Assembly (NCBI RefSeq): GCF_000203815.1
Contig: NW_004457639.1
Span: 1,488,001 to 1,552,000 of the forward strand
Length of the DNA stretch: 64,000 bases
Origin: Cavenderia fasciculata
Lineage: Eukaryota > Evosea > Eumycetozoa > Acytosteliales > Cavenderiaceae
Direction of reading: 5' to 3'
In this document: one piece after another, positions 22,171 through 34,309 of the stretch
Position numbering within the stretch: the stretch's first letter is position 1
How the letters are laid out: the number at the start of each line of letters is the position of its first letter
Position numbers and translations under genes: made by a program
The notes under the pieces: model-generated
Told to the model about the DNA's origin: nothing
What the model saw: only the letters and a program-made list of their open reading frames with translations
Database searches by the model: none

Positions 22171-22757
22171 CTTTGTGCAACATATAAATAAATATAAATA
22201 AATATATAAATATTACTATGATTACTATTATTATTTAAATCTCTCGATAGATAGATAGTAAATAAATGAAATTATTGACGATGTGAACTATTTATAAATA
22301 GTTGTTCATTGGATAGATATCGGCATGATCTTAAGATCATCCAACACATCAATCAATGAGAGGTGGATGGAGGATGGAGTAATGCGTACACACACGCATA
22401 CGCATTACGTCGGTAAGACTGTATAAGGGTAAGGGTAAGGAGTAAGTGGGTAGCTTGTTGTAAAATACATGTCTATCTATTGTTTAAATGAATCAATATT
22501 TATATATAAATATAGAAGCTATGATTATTGATATAAACAAATAATACTGATTATAATAATATTATTATGTGTGAATCAAAAGATTGATCCGTTTTACGAG
22601 TCGTCACATCGTTTATACAACGTATTGATTGCAATTGTGTGTATGTGTGTGTGTGTGGATGGTGTTAAAGAAGTAGATCTACTTCTTCAAACATAGGGTG
22701 TTTTTACAAAAATAAATTAATTGATTTAATTTGATTTATTATAATTTTAATTTAAAT
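22171..22757. other. Intergenic within the membrane-protein array
   Basis: No gene is seen. It contains a GTAAGG-type repeat near 22424-22446, a palindromic CATGATCTTAAGATCAT segment at 22323-22339 and a GT run near 22638-22657. Confidence 0.5.
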
Positions 22758-24006
22758 TTAGTTTGCACCATCACCAACATGTTGGTCATCAATTTCTATA
22801 CTACATTCTACATTATTATTATTGTTATTGTTATTATTATTTTGATTATTTTGATTATTTGATTCCTTTTCGATCTTTTCCTTTTCTTGTTTTTCAAGTT
22901 CATCAGCCTTGCTAAATGGTGATAGATTAGGGATGATGAGACCGCCATCTCTACGTTTATAGGCACGCATTACTAAACAATGAATTAAGAAATAAACAAT
23001 ATGTACCAATAATAATAAGATATGGAAGATTGCAAAATTACTAAAATTCCATGAGATTGAAAGGAACTAAAGGAAAATACATAATAATTAATTAATTAAT
23101 TTAGATAATCATACTACTATACTATATAATACTTTATAGCTATTCTATTTTTTTTTTATACATACACCTTTATAATCATTATTTTCACCACATAGACTAC
23201 GACAGAAATTATGATATTTTCCATTACGTTTGCAAATTGGGTGATGAGATAAATCACCACGTAGAGCTGAAATGGTGCCAACAGTAGTACACAATACCAA
23301 AATGGTAAAGAGAATGACTGGAATCAATACCAATACCAATGTTATTTTGGTTTTGTAGATTTTACCTTCAACTCCCAACTTTCTTTGACGAATATCATAA
23401 AATAGAACCAATGTATACAATGCAATAAAGAATGTAGCCAATACCCATCCAACTATAGAAATTAAATAAAGAAAGAAAGAAATATTAGATTAATTAATTA
23501 TTTTTAGTTTTGATTGTTAATTTTTCTTTTTTTTTAATGTATTTACCATAAGATGAAATTCTTAGAGCATTAAATCTTGGCATATCAGGACCGATATAAT
23601 CAGTTTTATATTCAATGGCGTCACTGTACTTTTGTTGGTATTCAATGGTTGAAAAGATGTATTTGGATGAAAAGCTGTATGGGAAGAACTGGTATGTTTG
23701 GTAGTACCAAATGTCTTGGTTGATGATGGGAGTGGTGGAGGATTGATTGTTTTGTGTCATTCCAATGCTGATCATTTCATCGTAGAGGTGTGGACTACGA
23801 ATAGGGAGTGGTGGAACAAATACATTCTTGTCATTGGACTGTATATTTTGTCCAAAGGTTTGCCAAATGGACAAATGTTGGTTCGTAAAGTTATGGCAAA
23901 TTAATAAACCAGCCCATTCAATTAATATTACTACTAATAATCCAATTGATATTTTTCTAGTAAATTTGTCCAATGGAGAAGGAGATGATGATATTCCTTC
24001 CTTCAT
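22758..24006 (-). CDS. Four-helix membrane protein, array member 3
   Basis: Three exons (24006-23547, 23452-23166, 23066-22758) give 351 residues. Helix 1 lies near 19-38 (ISIGLLVVILIEWAGLL). A large extracellular loop holds EYQQKYSDA, also found in member 2 as EYQQKYNES. Helices 2 and 3 lie near 155-175 and 190-218. The cysteine loop is ICKRNGKYHNFC followed by GENNDYKG. The intron then comes just before FLSISWNF and helix 4. The tail is Glu/Lys then poly-Asn, ending DDQHVGDGAN. The extra first intron is not in members 1, 2 and 4. Confidence 0.75.
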
Positions 24007-24445
24007 TTTTTAAAAAGAATTAAATAAATAAATAAATAAAAATTAGATTGATTTAAAAAATACTAATTGTAATTATTAATTAATTGGTGATGAAGATATA
24101 TATTAAAAATATAAATATGAATATAAACGTGTAACGTCTTTAAATTAGTAGTAGATAGATAATAGATAACAAACATCAAAAGTTATAAATAACAACGTTG
24201 AATAACGTAACACTTTAACGAAAAAGATCAAAACTAGTGGTGGTGTGTTGGAGGAAAAAAAAAAAAGTTAGTAGAACTGTGGAACATGTGTTGGTTTTTG
24301 TATTGAGATATAGATATACGATCGAATAGCATTCTTTGTACGAAGAATAATAGATAAAAAATAGTGGTATTTATAAATATTATATATATATATATTATTA
24401 TTATTTGTTATTATTAAAATATTTAAATATTTATAGTAACTTGAA
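24007..24445. other. Intergenic, no gene seen
   Basis: A+T-rich flank between array members 3 and 4 with an A run near 24256 and a TA run near 24390. No coding signal. Confidence 0.5.
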
Positions 24446-25684
24446 CTATATTGGTAATTGTGGTTGTGAAGGTTGCAGAGGTGGAGATGGTGGTATGATT
24501 TCATTTCCATTTTCATTTCCATTTTCGTTTCCATTTTCGTTGTCTGGATTATTGATATTATTATTGTTTTGATTTATAACATCTTCACCATGATCTAATT
24601 GATTATTATTATTATTATTCAATTCATTCATATCTATATTTATACCCATATTCATATTCATATTCATATGCATATTCATATCCAAATCCATGTTATTAAT
24701 ATTAATACTATCGTTATCATTATCTATTTGTGGTGGAGGTGGTAGTCTTGGAGGAGGATGTTTTTTTAATCTATATTTGTTGACAGATTCTATGATTGAC
24801 CATTTAATAAAATGATAAATAAGCATCAATACATGAACCATTTGAATGAGGGTCAATGCCAATTGATAATACCAACATCCTCCAAGTCTCCAACTGACAA
24901 ATACAAACTATATAAAAAGAAAGAAAGAGTGAGTGAGTCGTGTGATTAAATCTATTACCTGTTTCAAACATACACCTGAATAATTTCTATCTAGACCTTG
25001 AATAGGAGTAGTACAAAAATGGTAGAATTGTCCGTTACGAAAACACTCTGGATAGAGGACCATGTCTAGACGAAGGGCATAGGGAAGAGACATAATCTTG
25101 AGAATAGAGGCAATATAGATACCCAAGATGAGAGCCGACCCCATCAATTCGAGTGTTATCCATTTCAACTCTTTGTAGTTGTAGTGCCAGTCACGTTCAA
25201 AGATACCACAACACAGATAGAAAGAGTGGAGAATGACAGCTACCGAGAGACACGACACCATTGCCATACGAACACTATTGGCAGCTAGCATCTGGTCAAA
25301 CCAAAGGTTGGTCTCATTGGTGTATGATTTGTTGTCATATTGAGCCATTTCATTTGATTTGAATGATGCATAAGAGAATGAAATGGTCCTAGTATGCGTA
25401 ACCAACGTATCATCTTTATCGTTTGGTTCCAATGTAACATTGATTGATGTATTATAATTTGGTATTTGTATCTTTGACAAGGATGACGATGACAATGACT
25501 CATCAATCTTCATAGAGACACTATTTCCTCCATTACCCTTTAAAACTGTAAACTTTTGTTGTGATTGAATGATATAGAATGGGAGGATAATAGTCATAAA
25601 CAATCCAAATATTGCAATCATTGACCCAATCAAATAGAATGCATCTACCACATCTTGCCATACTCTAATTTTAATTAATTTCAT
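24446..25684 (-). CDS. Four-helix membrane protein, array member 4
   Basis: Two exons (25684-24974, 24907-24446) give 390 residues. Helix 1 lies near 14-38; helices 2 and 3 near 138-160 and 178-200. The cysteine loop reads PECFRNGQFYHFC followed by GLDRNYSG. The intron is again just before FVFVSWRLGG and helix 4 (Y-Y-Q-L-A-L-T-L). The cytoplasmic tail has poly-Pro, a Met-Asn alternating block (MNMHMNMNMNMG), an Asn run and four ENGN units, ending in Pro/Gln. The conserved loop, intron phase and helix order show common descent with members 1-3. Confidence 0.78.
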
Positions 25685-26132
25685 AATTGATTGAATTATA
25701 TATATCTTTAAATCTACCTTTCTATATATCTATATATTCCATCACCATCATTATGAATACTACTTCATAACGAATGAATGAATGAACTAACTTTTCTCTC
25801 ATCATCATCATATGATGTTCAGGTTAGGGTTAGGGTTTCCTATAATAAAATAAAATTTAATAATAAAATAACAAGATATGTAAGTAGAGTCTGTGGTCTG
25901 ACTTTTGTTATTATTTGAAACTTACACATACTACTAAAATATAGTTTGTTCATAGCTTTTAAAAAATAAAATGAGCTCATTGTTGATGTTCGAAACTGTA
26001 TGTGCTCAAAGAGTTTGTTTGTTATTTTATAAAATGTACAAGAGATAAATTATTTATTAATTAATATTATTTAAATATTTTAATATTTATGTGAAGTTAG
26101 TATATATATATTATTATTATTGGTTGCTATTT
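25685..26132. other. Intergenic with (TTAGGG)-like unit
   Basis: No gene. At 25820-25839 the sequence reads GGTTAGGGTTAGGGTTT, two to three telomere-type units in an otherwise A+T-rich flank. Confidence 0.55.
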
Positions 26133-26915
26133 TTAATGAGCAGTTTCTTCATCAAATTTACCACGAGCAAAGTTGAAACTCATAGCAATGACAGAGAGAC
26201 CTGCACCACATAGAACAAGAGCCCATCCATAGGTTGGACCCCATTTGTATTCAATGTAGACGGTTCCAGTTGGATTGTATTCGATGACTTGCGAGCCGAT
26301 AACCTTGTGGTAGTAGTTGAGTTGTTCACAGTTGGCCAATCCATTGTTGGTGCAATCCTTGTGCATGGCTTTGGGAAGACCGAGGAATGTCAAGGCAGAG
26401 ATGAGACCACAGACAGCCATCATGACGAGCAAGACTTTGACAATGATGCTATGGAATGGCATTCTCTTAAAGAACATGTAGGTGCTAATCATAAGAGCGG
26501 AAAAGACTGAAAAGGCAAAGGCAATGATGGCAAATGCAAAAGAGGTCTTGAAAATGTTTTGTGCATTCTTGTTGGCATCGGTTTGTTCAACATCGACTGT
26601 CATCTTGATTTCACCTCCAGCAGCTGGATACACGGTAAGCTTATTTTTATCCCATTTCTCATAAAGGATAGTAGTACCTTCTGGTTGAGTTGGTGTAGAT
26701 ACTCCAACTAAATGGATTTTCATCTTTACCCAATATGCTAAAAAGAAAATAATAGAGTAAGTATAATTTTAAATTAAATCATTATTATTACCATATCAAG
26801 GTAAATCATCTTATTAATAATTTAACAACATACTTGAAAAGGCAGCTGCATAAAGAGCAATACAACAAAGGGTAAATGCAAAGGTGATGAGATTTGTTTT
26901 GCTAATATTAACCAT
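26133..26915 (-). CDS. Four-helix membrane protein, diverged array neighbour
   Basis: Two exons (26915-26834, 26737-26133) give 228 residues. Helix 1 lies near 8-28. The first extracellular loop starts TYWVKM and is about 65 residues. Helices 2-4 lie near 86-110, 117-140 and 190-212. The loop between helices 3 and 4 has two Cys (KDCTNNGLANC) and the segment before helix 4 reads EYKWGPTYGW, recalling the ITWGIELGW of member 1. It lacks the last intron and the low-complexity tail of the other four, and its codons are richer in G/C. It may be the conserved ancestor type. I do not assign a named family. Confidence 0.75.
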
Positions 26916-27740
26916 TTTTTATAAATAGAATAGGATGTGGATGATGTTGGGAGGGTTGGGGTGAAAGTGTATAGGTTTTAATTATAGGTAAAAAAAAATG
27001 TTGTACAGAGAGACACGGTGATAGTACACGAGAGATAAAGTTATTTATGTATATATTAGTGCAAAGAATTGCGATTAGAGTTTTAAATGAATGAATGAAA
27101 TTGAATGGGCGACGATGCTAATGTACTTTTTTGACCAATTATCATCTCAACTCTTGGTCAACCGAACCAGTCCAGGGGCCTACGAGTTTCAGAAAAACCA
27201 TATTACCAAGTACCCGTAAATATCTCTCCCGACTGCATTGGTATAGGTGGATTCATAGTAGAGTCCTCGGACATGTCAAAAATATCTTCCCAGGAGGAAA
27301 GATTACCACTCAGTTATCGGTCGGGTTCATTGCAACACCATAGGGCTACAATGGCCCTTCTCGAACCAATTTCAATTGAAACCTTCCAAAAGAGGAATAC
27401 GAGGCCACATCTGAAAAACATGCAATCGTATTTTTTTTGAAATTTCATTGTAGCTCGAGTAGATCTGGGTACTGTTTTCAAAAAAAAACAATTAAAATTA
27501 ATTTTTTTATTTTATTGTCATTTTTCAACTCCTTTATTTTTTTGAAAAAGAAGACCGTTCATTTCGAAATGTTGTCAACAATCGAATCATCACCATTATG
27601 TTGTAAACGATCAAGAAGGTAGATTAGAGGGGAGGTTAATAAAAAATAGCCAACCAGGATATTTTTTATTTTTGGGGGTTCTATGTAGGATCTAGCTCTT
27701 TTTTATTCTAAATATGGAATGATTGATCACAATATGTAAC
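26916..27740. other. Intergenic with an unexplained GC-richer island
   Basis: No intact gene is seen. The part at about 27130-27430 is clearly richer in G+C than ordinary spacer in this window and ends at an eight-T run near 27431. Flanks return to A+T-rich spacer. See the finding on this island. Confidence 0.5.
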
Positions 27741-28548
27741 CTATTTTAAATTAGATCTTGGAATATAAAATTTAGATAAAAAAGATTCAACTTGTAATTT
27801 TGAATAATGTTTGACTATAGAATGCTCTTCAGAGAATGTTTGATAATAATATTTTTCGAGGCATTGTTTTAACATTCCTACATATCTTTGAGTCAATGGA
27901 GGAGGGGGTAATCTGTTTACTATCTTGCCATTATATTTCAATTGCATTGATTTGAAGAGATCAAAAATTCTCTCTAGATGAGTAAAGAATTGTGAATTGA
28001 ATTCTAAACCTACAGTATGTGTCTGGTACAACCAATAAGGATTCCAGTCACCAAATAATCCATACCACAATTCATAAAATTCGACATCATCCAAACTAGA
28101 TGAATAATAGATAATTGGAGATTGATGTTCCTTTGGAATAATATTTAAAAATAAATCTGCAAGTTGTTTACAATCCTTTTCTTCCTTTTCTTTTGAGCGC
28201 AATTGAAAATATACTTTAAATATTGCTTCTGAAATCTCTTCTCTAGCAAAAGGTCTGAATTGTTTAAACTCGATACTTAATGGAGACTCCATCATAATCT
28301 TTGCTACAAATTGATAATTTCCTGCTTCAATGACCCTTGACAAAACTGTGATGATCTGCTGCTCTTCCATTTGAGATGAAAGATGGTTCTTTACATTGTT
28401 AAATAATGTTAAATCACATGACATTGCCGCAGAGAATAAGAGACATTCGAATTCACCATAGATTCTTTGATTGTATAATTTGGCGAGTAAACGAGGATGA
28501 ATAATGAGTGTTTCGAAAATATCATCATATTGATTTGAAATAAACTTA
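27741..28548 (-). pseudogene. Ankyrin-like family copy A, C-terminal half
   Basis: About 265 codons matching the C-terminal half of copy B (31885-34309), including HPRLLAKLYNQRIYGE, SLDDVEFYELWYGLFGDW and the end SKLQVESFLSKFYIPR. The frame is open through 28530, but no start or earlier exon precedes it. The missing N-terminal half is found in the same orientation at 29978-31619, beyond an eIF3i-like gene. Homology begins at residues FKF, exactly where the other half stops. It is the displaced 3' half of a split host gene. Confidence 0.75.
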
Positions 28549-28576
28549 AATTATTAATAACAAAGAGTAATCAACT

Positions 28577-29740
28577 ATGATATTAGATTTTCATAAAGCT
28601 AGAATCACAGATTTGAAATATAATAGACAAGGTGACAGACTATTCGTTGCATCACATGATGATAACGTGTCTCAGTGGGATACCTCTAATGGTGTACTCA
28701 TCAACAAATTTATACATCCCAAGAGAGTCAATTCAATCAGTATCACTCAAGACTCTAGGTATTTAGTTTCAGCTATACCTGGCGCACTGTCTTTGTGGAA
28801 TACAATCTCTGGTGAATTGTTAGAGACTATCGATTTTGGATACGGTACCTATCTGAAATGTGTTGAGTTCTCTCACGGAGATACACATATTGTATTCTCA
28901 TATCGCAATGTCAAAATTCAATCAATGATCAAAGTGTACTCTTTTAATCCAGATAACCAAAAGAAATGTAATTATCTACTATACCCGATTAGAGAAACAA
29001 GAGAACTTTGTTAACATTTACTTCTACCTTATAATTAAAATATAGTGACACATTTGTTTACTTTGCCGATCATAGAATATGACTTATATGGTTGTGTTAC
29101 CTGGTCACCATCGAACAAGTATATATTGGCAAACGTTGGTAGTAGAGTTGATATCTTTGATGTAGACACGAGAGAATTGGTACATTCTATTCATGTCATT
29201 GGTTCAATATTGAATGGTAAGATCTCATGGACCAGTGATCAAAGCATGTTTGTGATTGGCTCCAATTGTACCACCATATTGTATGAAAACAATACTTGGA
29301 GGCTCATTCGCTCATTTGATATTGGTCGCAGGATCAGCGATGCAACGATATCATCTACTACTCCTCCTGTAAGATCTGTGATACAAGTCTGTCATCGATG
29401 ATTTATTAATTCACATATCTATTTAACTATACCTTTAGATGATTGCATTTGCAACAGGATCCACACCAGATTGTGGTTATCCAAGAAGAGATAAACAAGG
29501 TGATTTACAATTCAATATCCGACTATTCAACCTTGACAATACACAACAAGTAGCAGAGATAAAGGGTCACGATGATCCCTCATACTCTATTTCTTTCTCT
29601 CCAGATAATAAATCGTAAGTACAATCTAATAGAACTCCCGTTGAATAACAAGAAATGTACTAACATTTTCAATTCCTCTTTGATCCAATAGAATTGCAAT
29701 TGGCGGCGATGATGGATATGTCATCATAAATCAAATTTAA
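28577..29740 (+). CDS. eIF3i-like WD40 protein
   Basis: Four exons (28577-28967, 29046-29368, 29439-29614, 29692-29740) splice to 312 residues. It aligns along its length with translation factor eIF3 subunit i (TIF34/TRIP-1): FHKARITDLKYNRQGDRLF at the start corresponds to the GHERSITQIKYNREGDLLF of eIF3i. Later WD units include GCVTWSPSNKYI and KISWTSDQSMFV, and near the end GHDDPSYSISFSPDNKS and AIGGDDGYV. It is divergent, with few WD dipeptides kept, and the C-terminal PQYFEFEFE-type tail of eIF3i is missing. I infer a duplicated, specialised eIF3i relative rather than the core subunit. Its introns argue against a processed copy. It lies inside a disrupted gene on the other strand. Confidence 0.75.
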
Positions 29741-29937
29741 AAATTAGGTGGTTGATTCTGATTATAAATATATTGTAGGTCAAAAAAGATAATTAAATAA
29801 TAAAAAATCGATCACATGCTACTCTACACTCGCACCAGTGTGTCACAGGACGTAAGGATTAATGCATAATTGAATTAAAATCCGAGTCATTGTTTACATC
29901 ATGTTCAATTTAGCAGACTATGTTTATTATTTTCAAA

Positions 29938-31619
29938 TTAACAATAGTTATTTATTATTTTTTTAAACAAGTAGACATGTTGTTGAAAATGTTTAGGGAA
30001 TGAATTGATAAATAAATCAATAATCCTTTCCATGACCGATATGAATTGTTCTTTTGCATGATGTTGGCCGTCATCTTGGGCGTATTGACAAATCCGTGCA
30101 ATTGAAAATACACATCTCTTGGGTTGTTTTTTAACAAATGAAATTACTTGTTCCAACAAGTCATGTTTGTCCAAATCCAAGATACAAGCAATGACACTGG
30201 CATAATCAAACACCATGCATTGACAAAATTTAGAATTAAACAGCTTTTCTAGATTGCAAGTGGTGTCAGATGGTTCTGCTGATTGTTTTTTGACAAATAC
30301 TCTTAACAAATCATAAATGTTTACATAATTGATAACCGACATTGTCCAAAAGATAATCTTCTAGTTTATCTACAAACGATGGGTGTACATACTTGGTACT
30401 GTGGGTGAGGACGTGTCCATTTTCCTTGATAGAGGTGGCTATGCACTCCTCCACCCCGTTTGCAATAGAATTGCAATAATTCCAACTATCGATAAAACAA
30501 GTCTTCTCTGAACCATCAGCCAACGTTACCACCATGTATCTATAAAACACCATATCTATTCCGCTATGACTACTGTTCAACAGGCCACCATGGTTACGTG
30601 AGTATCTGTCTGTGAGCTGGTACAGAGCTTTCTTGCGTTCAAGCAGTCTGGTACTTTTTGTTATAAATGGCGAGTATAATTGTGGTGATGTTGTAAAGAC
30701 TTCAGTTACTGTTGTTTTAACGGTCATCAAACACTGAATGACTTTAATTTTATCCTCTACCAATGTCTCGGGAAACAATCGACAAAATGCAAGATAACTT
30801 TTCTTTTCCTTTTTGATCAATGAGAATAATTCTACCAATTCCTCTTCACTGCATTCATTGACCAAATCTTTGAAATCCCATGATTGATCATTTGTATCTA
30901 TTTTGAGTTTGTATCTCTTTAATAGATTACGAATGATTTCAATATCTCTTGACACCAATATTGCAGTTCTTGTCATGATTTTTAATATCTCTTTTGATTC
31001 AATCAATATTTCGTCGTCATTGAGTAAATGAAATACCTCTATTGAGAAACAATTCTTTCTTTTGAAAAAATAGACTTCTTCTTCCTCCTCTCCTTGTCTT
31101 TCTTCAGATGGAATGGTTGGGAGTAATACAGTCAATTGAAAAGGTCCCTTTTCCATTTTAATTCTATCTAATAGATATTTCAAAACTATATGATTATCAT
31201 ATTTAATAGCATAACAAATCATTCTTCCCATTGTCTAAAAAAAAAAGAATAATAAAATAAATTAAAAAGATTAATCTTTTTTGTTGTACACAATATTATA
31301 CTTTTTTTTTTATAATACATACATGATTATTTCTATAGATGCCATCAGAATCAACAAATATTAATCTCCAATATGAATCAATATGTTGCATGACCACAGT
31401 AGTCATTCTATACTTTATGTAATCATTGAAAGTATGAAGAGACGATGTCTTTATAACTTTTATACCCAATTGTTTGTGTATTAAATGAACTCCTTCAAAT
31501 ATCTTTTTCCTAATGTAAACACTCCTTAATATCATTTGAAATGAATTCATGTTGTTGTTGTTGTTGTTGTTTGTTGTCGATGCAATAGGTTGCGACAGTT
31601 TGATTTTCTTTATCTCCAT
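29938..31619 (-). pseudogene. Ankyrin-like family copy A, N-terminal part
   Basis: Exon 1 (31619-31323, start ATG at 31619, with MNSFQMILRSVYIRKKIF) and exon 2 (from 31234, beginning TMGRMICYAIKYDNHIVL) join in phase 0 through a GTATGT intron. The frame then breaks once near 30320-30340: copy B has two more bases between the codons for GG/H and NIYDLLRVF. It runs on as CNLEKLFNSKFCQCM to HFQQ. Family similarity stops at about 29978, and the matching C-terminal half lies at 27741-28548. So copy A has at least one frameshift and one large insertion. About 500 bases of exon 2 are almost identical to copy B. Confidence 0.75.
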
Positions 31620-31884
31620 TTTCTCTATCTCTATCTATCTATCTCTATCTCTGATCATACATATAATGAATGAGAATAGACAAGAGAAAATGATCATGAT
31701 AAACTTCTTTTCTTTTCTCTTTTTTTATTTCTACTAATAATAAAACAACAAACTAACAAATTAAATTCATCAGATGAACTTCAAAAAAAAAACAAATTAA
31801 AATTACTTTTTATTAATTTATTAATTTTTTATTTTAACTTTGGATTTACTACTGCATGTAACCTTTTTCTATTCTTTCTTTAAA

Positions 31885-34309
31885 TTATCTTGGAATATAA
31901 ATATATTTTAAAAAAGATTCAACTTGTAATTTTGAATAATGGTCGACTATTGAATGTTCTTGAGAGAATGGTTGATAATAATATTTTTCAAGGCAATGTT
32001 TTAACATTCCTACATATCTTCTAGCTAGAGGAGGTGGAGATATTCTGGTTTCTATCTTTCCAAAACATTTCAATTGCATCGATTTTAATTTATCGAAAAT
32101 TCTCTCTAAATTGGCAAAGAATTGAGAATCGTACTCCAAACTGGTCGTACGTGATTCAAACAACCAAACAAGTCTCCATCCAATCATAAATTGGTTCCAC
32201 AATTGATCAAATTGGACATCATCCAAACTAGATGAATAATAGAGAATTTGAGATTGATGTTCGCTTGGAATAATATTTAAAAATAAATCTGCAAATTGTT
32301 TACAGTCTTGTAAATTTTCATCTTTTTCCTTTAACCGTAGTTGAAAATATATTTTGAATACTCTGTCTATAACTTCTTGTCTATCTCCAGGTACGAGCTG
32401 TTTATACCTAATATTTAATGGAACATCTATCATCATCTTTGCTAAAAATTGATAGTTTCCTGCATCGATGACCCTTGACAAAACCCGAAGGATCTCATAC
32501 TCTTCAATTCCTGTGGCAAAGTAATTATATACATTACGAAATAATGTTATATCACATGGCATTGCTGCAGAGAATAAGAGACAGTGTGATCCTTCGTATT
32601 CACCATAGATTCTTTGATTGTATAATTTGGCGAGTAAACGAGGATGGACGAGGAGAGTTGGGAATAAAATCTCACCCAATGTAAATCGATTTGGCATCAC
32701 GAACCTAAACTGTTGTTGAAAATGTTCGGGGAATGAATTGATAAATAAATCAATAATCCTTTCCATGACCGATATGAATTGTTCTTTTGCATGATATTGG
32801 CCGTCATCTTGGGTGTATTGACAAATCCGTGCCATTGAAAATACACATCTCTGTGGATAGTTTTGAACAAATGAAATTACTTGTTCCAACAAGTCATGTT
32901 TTTCCAAATCCAATATACAAACAATGACACTGACATAGTCAAATATCATACATTGACAGAATTTAGAATTAAACAACTTTCTAAATCACAAGTGGTGTCA
33001 GATGGTTCTGCTGATTGTTTTTTGACAAATACTCTTAACAAATCATAAATGTTTGTACGACTGTAGTGACCAATCTCGTCCAAAAGATAATCATCTAGTT
33101 TATCTACAAACGATGGGTGTACAAACTTGATGTTATGGGCGATGACATGTCCATTTTCCTTGAGAGATATTTCCAAACACTCCTCGACCCCGTTTGCAAT
33201 AGAATTATCATAATTCCAACGATCGATAAAGTCAGTCTTTTCAGAATCGTCGGCCAATGTTTCTACCATGTATCTATAAAACATCATATCTATTCCACGA
33301 TAACTCCTCTTCAACAGTCCACCATGGTAATCAACTGCGAGCTGGTACAGAGCTTTCTTGCGTTCAAGCAGTCTGATTCTTTTTGTTATAAATGGCGAGT
33401 ATAATTGTGGTGACGATGTAAAGACATCTTTTTTTTTTTGTTGTTTTGACTGTGGCGGCCATGGTCATCAAAGACTGAATGACTTTAATTTTATCCTCTA
33501 CCAATGTCTCGGGAAACAATCGACAAAATGCAAGATAACTTTTCTCTTCCTTTTTCATCAATGAGAATAATTCTACCAATTCCCCTTCATTACATTCCTT
33601 GACCAAATCTTTGAAATCCCATGATTGATCATTTGTATCTATTTTGAGTTTGTATCTCTTTAATAGATTACGAATGATTTCAATATCTCTTGACACCAAT
33701 ATTGCAGTTCTTGTCATGATTTTTAATATCTCTTTTGATTCAATCAATATTTCGTCGTCATTGAGTAAATGAAATACCTCTATTGAGAAACAATTCTTTC
33801 TTTTGAAAAAATAGACTTCTTCTTCCTCCTCTCCTTGTCTTTCTTCAGATGGAATGGTTGGGAGTAATACAGTCAATTGAAAAGGTCCCTTTTCCATTTT
33901 AATTCTATCTAATAGATATTTCAAAACTATATGATTATCATATTTAATAGCATAACAAATCATTCTTCCCATAGTCTAAAAAAAAATTAAATAAAAAAAA
34001 AGATTAATCTTTTTTGTTGTACACAATATTATACTTTATATTTAATATACATACATGATTATTTCTATAGATGCCATCAGAATCAACAAATATTAATCTT
34101 CAATATGAATCAATGTGTTTCATGACTATACTAGTCATTCTACACTTTATGTAATCATTTAAAGTATGAAGAGACGATGTCTTTATAACTTTTATACCCA
34201 ATTGTTTGTGTATCGAATGAACCTCTTCAAATATCTTTTTCCTAATGTAAACACTCCTTAATATCATTTGGAATGTATTCATATTGTTTGTTGTTGATAT
34301 TGGTGACAA
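31885..34309 (-). pseudogene. Ankyrin-like family copy B (tandem duplicate, degraded)
   Basis: A full-length relative of copy A, ending at SKLQVESFLKYIYIPR. Exon 1 has a TGA where copy A has TGG (HIDSY then stop, against HIDSYW). The ATG used by copy A is not conserved. Exon 2 (from about 33972) has a frameshift at a T run near 33430 and another near 32970-32980, where the frame changes between TTCDLE and FNSKFCQCM. At least three lesions make it a pseudogene. The 33480-33975 part is nearly identical in DNA to copy A, while other parts are clearly diverged. That pattern suggests recent gene conversion. Confidence 0.8.
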
